Shown: positions 30,213 through 34,512 of the stretch, piece by piece
Position numbering within the stretch: position 1 is the stretch's first letter
Layout of the letters: each line of letters starts with the position of its first letter
Assembly (NCBI GenBank): GCA_937889595.1
Contig: CALAOR010000033.1
Coordinates: 1 to 34,512, forward strand
Origin: an uncultured bacterium
GTDB lineage: Bacteria > Oederibacteriota > PGYV01 > Palsa-1178
DNA: 34,512 nt
Direction: 5' to 3'
Notes under the pieces: generated by a model
Database searches by the model: none
What the model was told of the DNA's origin: nothing
Seen by the model: the letters and a program-made list of their open reading frames with translations, nothing else
Made by a program: the position numbers and the translations under genes

Positions 30213-32348
30213 CTACAACTTTTTATTCCTCAATAATAACGAATTCGTCACCACACTCACGGATGACAGCGCCATTGCCGTTCCCGCCATCATCGGGTTC
30301 AACAACCCGAACGCAGCCAGCGGTATCCCTATTATATTATAAAAAAACGCCCAAAACAAATTTTGTTTTATCTTATTCATCGTATATTTGCTCAAATTAT
30401 ACGCTTTTACAACAAGCATGAGGTCGTTTTTCATCAGCACTATGTCCCCTGATTCCATTGCCACATCCGTGCCCGTGAACAGCGCTATGCCTATATCAGC
30501 CTGCGCCAGAGCAGGTGCGTCATTTATTCCGTCTCCCACCATGACCGTTATTCCGTCTGTCTGGAGATTTTTTATCTGGGCCAGCTTTTCTCCTGGCAAC
30601 AGCCCTGCTTTTACAACGGGAATATCCAGCTTATCCGCGATATATTGTGCCGCCAGGATGTTATCGCCCGTCATCATTAAAATTTTAATGCCGTTATTTT
30701 TCAGTTCGTCAAGCGCTGCTTCCGCGTCCGCTTTTACCGGATCCTGTGACGCTATCAGCCCGCTTAAGTTCCCGTTTTTTGAAAGCAGCATGACTGTCTT
30801 ACCTTCCATCTGGAATGCCTCAATTTCCTTTTCAAGCGCGCTGTGCTCCACTCCCGAGTCATCCATCATGGACGTATTGCCTAACATGTATTTAACGCCG
30901 TCAATGGATCCTGAAATCCCCTTGCCGGGTACAGCCTTGAAATCCCTGACCGGCTCTTTTGATACACCGCGGTCATTTGCTTTTTGTATTATGGCTTCAG
31001 CAAGCGGATGTTCGGAATTTTTTTCAAGCGCATATGCCGCGCCGAGTATTTCATCATCAGAACCGTCAAGGGCGATTATATCGGATACTTCCGGTTTGCC
31101 TGCAGACAGCGTTCCTGTCTTGTCAAAAATAAAATATTTTGCCCTTCCCAGTTTTTCAAAAGCGCCCGCATTTTTAATAAGTATGCCATTTTTCGCCCCT
31201 ATGCCCGACCCTACCATAATGGCCGCAGGCGTTGCAAGCCCGAGCGCGCATGGACAGGCGATCACAAGCACAGCAACGGCAGAACTTAAAGCTAAAGCAA
31301 ACTCTTTGCCCGCAAGCATCCATGCCGAAAATGTAATTATGGATATAACTATGACAATCGGCACAAAAACAGAAGCCACAGAGTCAGCCAGCCTTTGAAC
31401 AGGCGCTTTTGAACCCTGGGCATCTTCTATTAGTTTGATAATTTTGGCAAGGGTTGTTTCGTCCCCGACCTTTTCCGCCTTAAACCTGAATGCGCCGTTC
31501 TTGTTTATAGTCCCGCTTTTGACAAGATCACCGGCATTTTTTTCAACGGGATTTGCCTCGCCCGTTATCATTGACTCGTCAACGGACGAAGTGCCTTCTA
31601 TTATAGAGCCGTCAACAGGTATGATTCCGCCCGGTTTGATCATAATTACATCGCCTTTGATTATTTCATTGGTAATGATCTCAGCCTCTTTGCCATCCCT
31701 GATAACAATTGCCTTTTTGGGGGCGAGATTCATAAGTTTTTTGATGGCATCGGACGCGTTAAGTTTGGCCCTTGCCTCAAGGTATCTGCCGAGCAGTATG
31801 ACGGTTATAAGCACTGCTGATGTTTCAAAGTAGGTATGCCCCCTGTGGCCTTTGATCATGAGGTAAACAGAATAAAAATACGCGGCTGATGTGCCTAATG
31901 CCACCAGGGTATCCATGCCCGTATCAAATGATCTTAAAGAAACAAAAGTGTTCCTGTAAAACTCCCAACCCAGGACAAACTGAACTATGGTTGCCGACCC
32001 GAATATGATGTATTCCTGCCCGCCAAAGGTTCCGGGTTTGATGAACATGCTTAATATAAACACCGGCAGGGTAAAGATGGCGCTGGCCAGCAGTTTTAAT
32101 CCTATTTTACCCACTTCCTTTTCCCGGTTGTACTCGGCTTCTTTTACGACCTTATAACCTTTGCTTTCAATCGCCTTTACAAGGTCTGAATCCTTTATGA
32201 TCTGTGGGTCGTAAGAAACTGTGGCAAATTCAGTGGTAAGGTTTACCACAGCGTCGGAAACGCCGGGCTTTTTTTTAAGTGTGCGCTCGATGAGCAAAAC
32301 ACAGCTCTCGCAGTGCATGCCTTTTACCTTAAAATTCTGTTTTAGCAT
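30213..32348 (-). CDS. copA: copper-translocating P1B-type ATPase
   Basis: A 711-residue P-type ATPase with one N-terminal metal-binding domain (GMHCESC, 10-16), the transmembrane CPC motif (365-367, ACPCALGLATP), the phosphorylation site D409KTGT, the HP motif in SEHPLA (446-451), and GDGINDAP (605-612). The CPC motif and the final M7/M8 segments indicate Cu(I) or Ag(I) export (P1B-1). It is full length and has a CopZ-like chaperone gene 15 bases upstream. Copper pumped out would reach the periplasm, where the MsrB lipoprotein of the same cluster acts. No CsoR or CueR regulator gene is in the window. Confidence 0.93.
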   Translation of the reverse strand: MLKQNFKVKGMHCESCVLLIERTLKKKPGVSDAVVNLTTEFATVSYDPQIIKDSDLVKAIESKGYKVVKEAEYNREKEVGKIGLKLLASAIFTLPVFILSMFIKPGTFGGQEYIIFGSATIVQFVLGWEFYRNTFVSLRSFDTGMDTLVALGTSAAYFYSVYLMIKGHRGHTYFETSAVLITVILLGRYLEARAKLNASDAIKKLMNLAPKKAIVIRDGKEAEIITNEIIKGDVIMIKPGGIIPVDGSIIEGTSSVDESMITGEANPVEKNAGDLVKSGTINKNGAFRFKAEKVGDETTLAKIIKLIEDAQGSKAPVQRLADSVASVFVPIVIVISIITFSAWMLAGKEFALALSSAVAVLVIACPCALGLATPAAIMVGSGIGAKNGILIKNAGAFEKLGRAKYFIFDKTGTLSAGKPEVSDIIALDGSDDEILGAAYALEKNSEHPLAEAIIQKANDRGVSKEPVRDFKAVPGKGISGSIDGVKYMLGNTSMMDDSGVEHSALEKEIEAFQMEGKTVMLLSKNGNLSGLIASQDPVKADAEAALDELKNNGIKILMMTGDNILAAQYIADKLDIPVVKAGLLPGEKLAQIKNLQTDGITVMVGDGINDAPALAQADIGIALFTGTDVAMESGDIVLMKNDLMLVVKAYNLSKYTMNKIKQNLFWAFFYNIIGIPLAAFGLLNPMMAGTAMALSSVSVVTNSLLLRNKKL

Positions 32349-32363
32349 TGTATTGTCCTTTTT

Positions 32364-32570
32364 TTACTGCGGCTTATATCCCGCTTCCGCGATCTTCGCT
32401 TTAATCGCGTCAAGCGTTGTTTTCTTCTCATCAAACTCCACTTTGACTTCCCCGTTCTTAAAATTCGCTTTTACCTTTTTTACCCCGTCAAGTTCCGACA
32501 CAAATTCCTGAGCGTTCATCTCACACCCGTTGCAGTGCATGCCTGTAGCCTTTAGTGTTGCTGTTTTCAT
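32364..32570 (-). CDS. CopZ-like copper chaperone
   Basis: A 68-residue ferredoxin-like HMA domain with the metal site GMHCNGC (10-16) and the pattern LDGVKKVKANFKNGEVKVEFDEKKT. Such proteins hand Cu(I) to CopA-type ATPases. GGAG lies 6 bases before the ATG. It sits between msrB and copA in the same direction. Confidence 0.92.
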   Translation of the reverse strand: MKTATLKATGMHCNGCEMNAQEFVSELDGVKKVKANFKNGEVKVEFDEKKTTLDAIKAKIAEAGYKPQ

Positions 32571-32605
32571 GGTATTCTCCTTTTTTTGTCACTGGATCTG
32601 CTTTT

Positions 32606-33175
32606 CTACTTCACTCCCTCAAACTTAAGCGCAGCCGAGTTCAGGCAGTACCGCAGCCCTGTCGGCTTTGGACCGTCGTCAAAGACATGCCCCAGATGCG
32701 AGCCGCAGCGCGCGCACAGGATCTCAGTTCTTATCATACCACCGCTTGTGTCTGTTTTCTCAATTATGTTCAGCTCTGATACGGGTTTGAAAAAACTCGG
32801 CCATCCAGTGCCTGACTCAAACTTGGTTTCCGACAGGAACAGATCCGTCCCGCAGACAACGCATTTGTAAACCCCTTTACTGTGATTATTAAGAAGCTTG
32901 CCTGTAAAAGGCGCTTCAGTGCCTCCCTTGCGCACTATGACACAGACATCGGCAGGGAGCTGTTTCTTGTACTCTTCCTCGCTTTGTATGACTTTATCAA
33001 CCTCTTCCTCTTTGCCGGATTTATACTCAAATATCTTTACCTTGCCGGGCTTGGCTATAAACCCGCCTGGTTGTTCATTACCGATATTTTTCATATTAGA
33101 TCCCTCCTGTGAACATCCGTAATATCCAGCTGCTAAAATCAATGCAGTCAATACCAAAATGTTTTTTAGTTTCAC
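32606..33175 (-). CDS. msrB: lipoprotein peptide-methionine (R)-S-oxide reductase
   Basis: A 189-residue MsrB with a lipoprotein-type N-terminus ([22 protein letters not shown]21 as the probable lipid site with an unusual YYG-C lipobox). The MsrB domain (about 62-189) is complete: the zinc site C105/C108 and C154/C157, the GTGWPSF segment, HVFDDGP, and the catalytic C177 in RYCLNS. It reduces methionine-R-sulfoxide in proteins, here likely outside the inner membrane. The start is GTG with GGAGG 6 bases upstream. It is followed by copper genes, so repair of oxidative damage caused by copper is a reasonable reading. Confidence 0.9.
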   Translation of the reverse strand: MKLKNILVLTALILAAGYYGCSQEGSNMKNIGNEQPGGFIAKPGKVKIFEYKSGKEEEVDKVIQSEEEYKKQLPADVCVIVRKGGTEAPFTGKLLNNHSKGVYKCVVCGTDLFLSETKFESGTGWPSFFKPVSELNIIEKTDTSGGMIRTEILCARCGSHLGHVFDDGPKPTGLRYCLNSAALKFEGVK

Positions 33176-33354
33176 GACTTGCCTCCATATTAAATATACC
33201 GATAATACATTATGTTATTATAACAAACATCGTCAGCTTTTTGGCCAGATTGTATAAGCGCAAGAAAATGCAGATTTTCCGTTAAATATGGAATTTATTC
33301 TTCTGTTTAATTATACCAATATTTTATGATAAAACAAACTTAATAAAGTCTTTA

Positions 33355-33819
33355 TTATGTGAGGGTTGCAGTGTACGCTGAACCTGCGGCCCCGCCGGAC
33401 ACAGTGCCGTTGCTTGTGCCTGCTGCGGCGGGCATGGTCACGGAACCTGTTGCGTTCCCTGATGATGATGTGATGTTCATATTAACTACGGTACCAGCCG
33501 GATTTGCGGCCGGACCCATTGTTATATATTGTCCGGTGCCGGGACTGATTTCCGGAACCAACACTCCGTTAATCGTAACAGATGCCCCTGATACTGCCGC
33601 GCCGGACACGGAACCCTTTGTTAATATCACCATATATGTTGCAATGCCCGAAGGCGAGTCGTAATTCGCGCTTGCCGCGACAAAAAGGGGTGCGGCAGGA
33701 ACCGGCGTAAAAGTCGGTATGGTCCATATATCCGAATTACCATAGTCGCGGCCGCAGCCATAAGTAAAAAATGAAACCAATACTACCGCAAAAATAAGGA
33801 ACAACCCGGATTTTTTCAT
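33355..33819 (-). CDS. small Ala/Gly/Thr-rich lipoprotein
   Basis: A 154-residue lipoprotein precursor, MKKSGLFLIFAVVLVSFFTYGC, with C22 as the lipid site in an unusual TYG-C lipobox. The mature part is poor in charges. It looks like one Ig-like or carboxypeptidase-regulatory beta-sandwich (ATYMVILTKGSVSGAAVSGA, SVTINGVLVPEISPGTGQYI, TVVNMNITSSSGN) followed by a glycine/serine/threonine-rich end. GGAG lies 8 bases before the ATG at 33819; the longer frame upstream passes through it. The function is unknown, and it is the only gene between msrB and the helicase. Confidence 0.65.
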   Translation of the reverse strand: MKKSGLFLIFAVVLVSFFTYGCGRDYGNSDIWTIPTFTPVPAAPLFVAASANYDSPSGIATYMVILTKGSVSGAAVSGASVTINGVLVPEISPGTGQYITMGPAANPAGTVVNMNITSSSGNATGSVTMPAAAGTSNGTVSGGAAGSAYTATLT

Positions 33820-34008
33820 GATTAATCTCCACTTTTTTGTACTGCGGCTGATGCCGGCAGCAAAGTTTAAGTCCCTTTTAAAAACAAAATCCAAAGACAC
33901 GAAAACACGCTGTGCCATTTATCCCCGTTGCTGTTTAAAGTATAGCCAATGGGACTTTTAATGTCAATTGCAATTTTTGCGGTATGTATAAATGACGTAA
34001 ACCGTCTG

Positions 34009-34483
34009 CTATTTCCACTTATCATCCCTGTCATGCCTGCTTTTTCTTTTCCCCCTGTGCCCTGCATTATCCGGCACATAAGTATCTATGATCTCACGGT
34101 TTACCATGGCTGGATTGACCAGCGGGGAATTAAAAGGTATGGCCGAGAATTCTTCGTTTTCAACTTTATGGTGTTTTGACACCGGTATGACCGTCCTGAT
34201 TGCTTTTTCTATGTTCTTCACTTCAGCCGCCTGTTCCGGCGTGGCCAGAGATATGGCATGGCCGATCATGCCTGCCCGGCCCGTGCGGCCGATGCGGTGG
34301 ACGTAATTGCCAGGTTCATCGGGCAGATCATAGTTTATCACAAGTTCTATCCCTGTTACGTCTATCCCCCGCGCTGCTATGTCCGTGGCCACCAGTATCC
34401 TGTGTTTCCCGGATTTAAATCCGGCAAGCGCTTCCCTGCGTTCGTTTTGCGACCTGTCGGAATGTATCTCAGCCGCGGAAAAT
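34009..34483 (-). CDS. DEAD-box RNA helicase, C-terminal fragment (5' end missing)
   Basis: A truncated RhlE-like ATP-dependent RNA helicase. Only the second RecA-like domain is present: [19 protein letters not shown] (motif IV region), [12 protein letters not shown] (motif V) and [10 protein letters not shown] (motif VI), followed by a basic tail ([16 protein letters not shown]). Walker A and the DEAD motif lie beyond the window. The open frame continues into the last 29 bases, but these are sequencing adapter, so the residues CSSDL at the apparent N-terminus are artificial. True gene sequence ends at about 34483. Confidence 0.92.
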
Positions 34484-34512
34484 AGATCGGAAGAGCACAC
34501 GTCTGAACTCCA
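34484..34512. other. Illumina TruSeq adapter, assembly artefact
   Basis: The final 29 bases begin AGATCGGAAGAGCACACG and continue as the standard Illumina TruSeq read-1 adapter to the end of the window. This is not biological sequence. Confidence 0.98.

Noticed and set aside
30388-31398. Plus-strand open frame of 336 codons
   Set aside because: Antisense of copA with biased Ser/Ala content; copA is complete on the other strand.

Overview
The window looks like one contig from a metagenome or short-read assembly of an uncultivated, probably anaerobic, Gram-negative bacterium. Several outer-membrane beta-barrel candidates, two of which end in phenylalanine, and several lipoproteins point to an outer membrane. 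A rubredoxin, FeoA/FeoB and an iron-dependent alcohol dehydrogenase fit an anaerobic or microaerobic life. I see no rRNA or tRNA gene and cannot name the phylum. Both ends look like assembly limits: the left end lies in a dispersed hairpin repeat, and the last 29 bases are Illumina adapter fused to a truncated helicase gene. All genes but two (4722-5825 and 25042-26496) are on the minus strand.

Layout. (1) 56-4513: a minus-strand cluster of rubredoxin, a TVP38/DedA-like membrane protein, an ABC exporter (ATPase plus large permease) and a GT4-type glycosyltransferase. It is divergent from a Gfo/Idh/MocA oxidoreductase. (2) 5868-10600: a SpoIIAA-like protein, an iron alcohol dehydrogenase, and a fur-feoA-feoB operon with a good promoter and a Fur-box-like site. 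(3) 10620-15626: an accessory stretch rich in inverted and dispersed repeats. It carries a lipoprotein, a secreted SGNH hydrolase, an HTH-nucleotidyltransferase/HEPN pair behind two tandem palindromes, and a papain-like protease. (4) 15654-22117: four tightly coupled genes for exported proteins of unknown function. They include a TPR-PDZ-barrel protein and a protein with two copies of one barrel domain. This is the best candidate for an undescribed system. (5) 22293-24849: two tandem outer-membrane barrel paralogues and two very small proteins. (6) 25042-27890: an exported AGE-family sugar epimerase, a small lipoprotein and a TPR-barrel protein. (7) 28498-33175: methyltransferase, a 98-residue protein, 6-phosphogluconolactonase, CopA-type ATPase, a metallochaperone and a lipoprotein MsrB, all in one direction. 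(8) 33355-34483: a small lipoprotein and the truncated DEAD-box helicase.

How the parts fit. Fur with FeoAB is a self-contained ferrous-iron uptake unit. CopA, the CopZ-like chaperone and MsrB suggest copper handling next to repair of oxidised envelope proteins. The four-gene operon, the paralogous barrels and the TPR-barrel protein show heavy investment in a lineage-specific envelope machinery. Repeats concentrate between genes, and some recur at distant places in the window.
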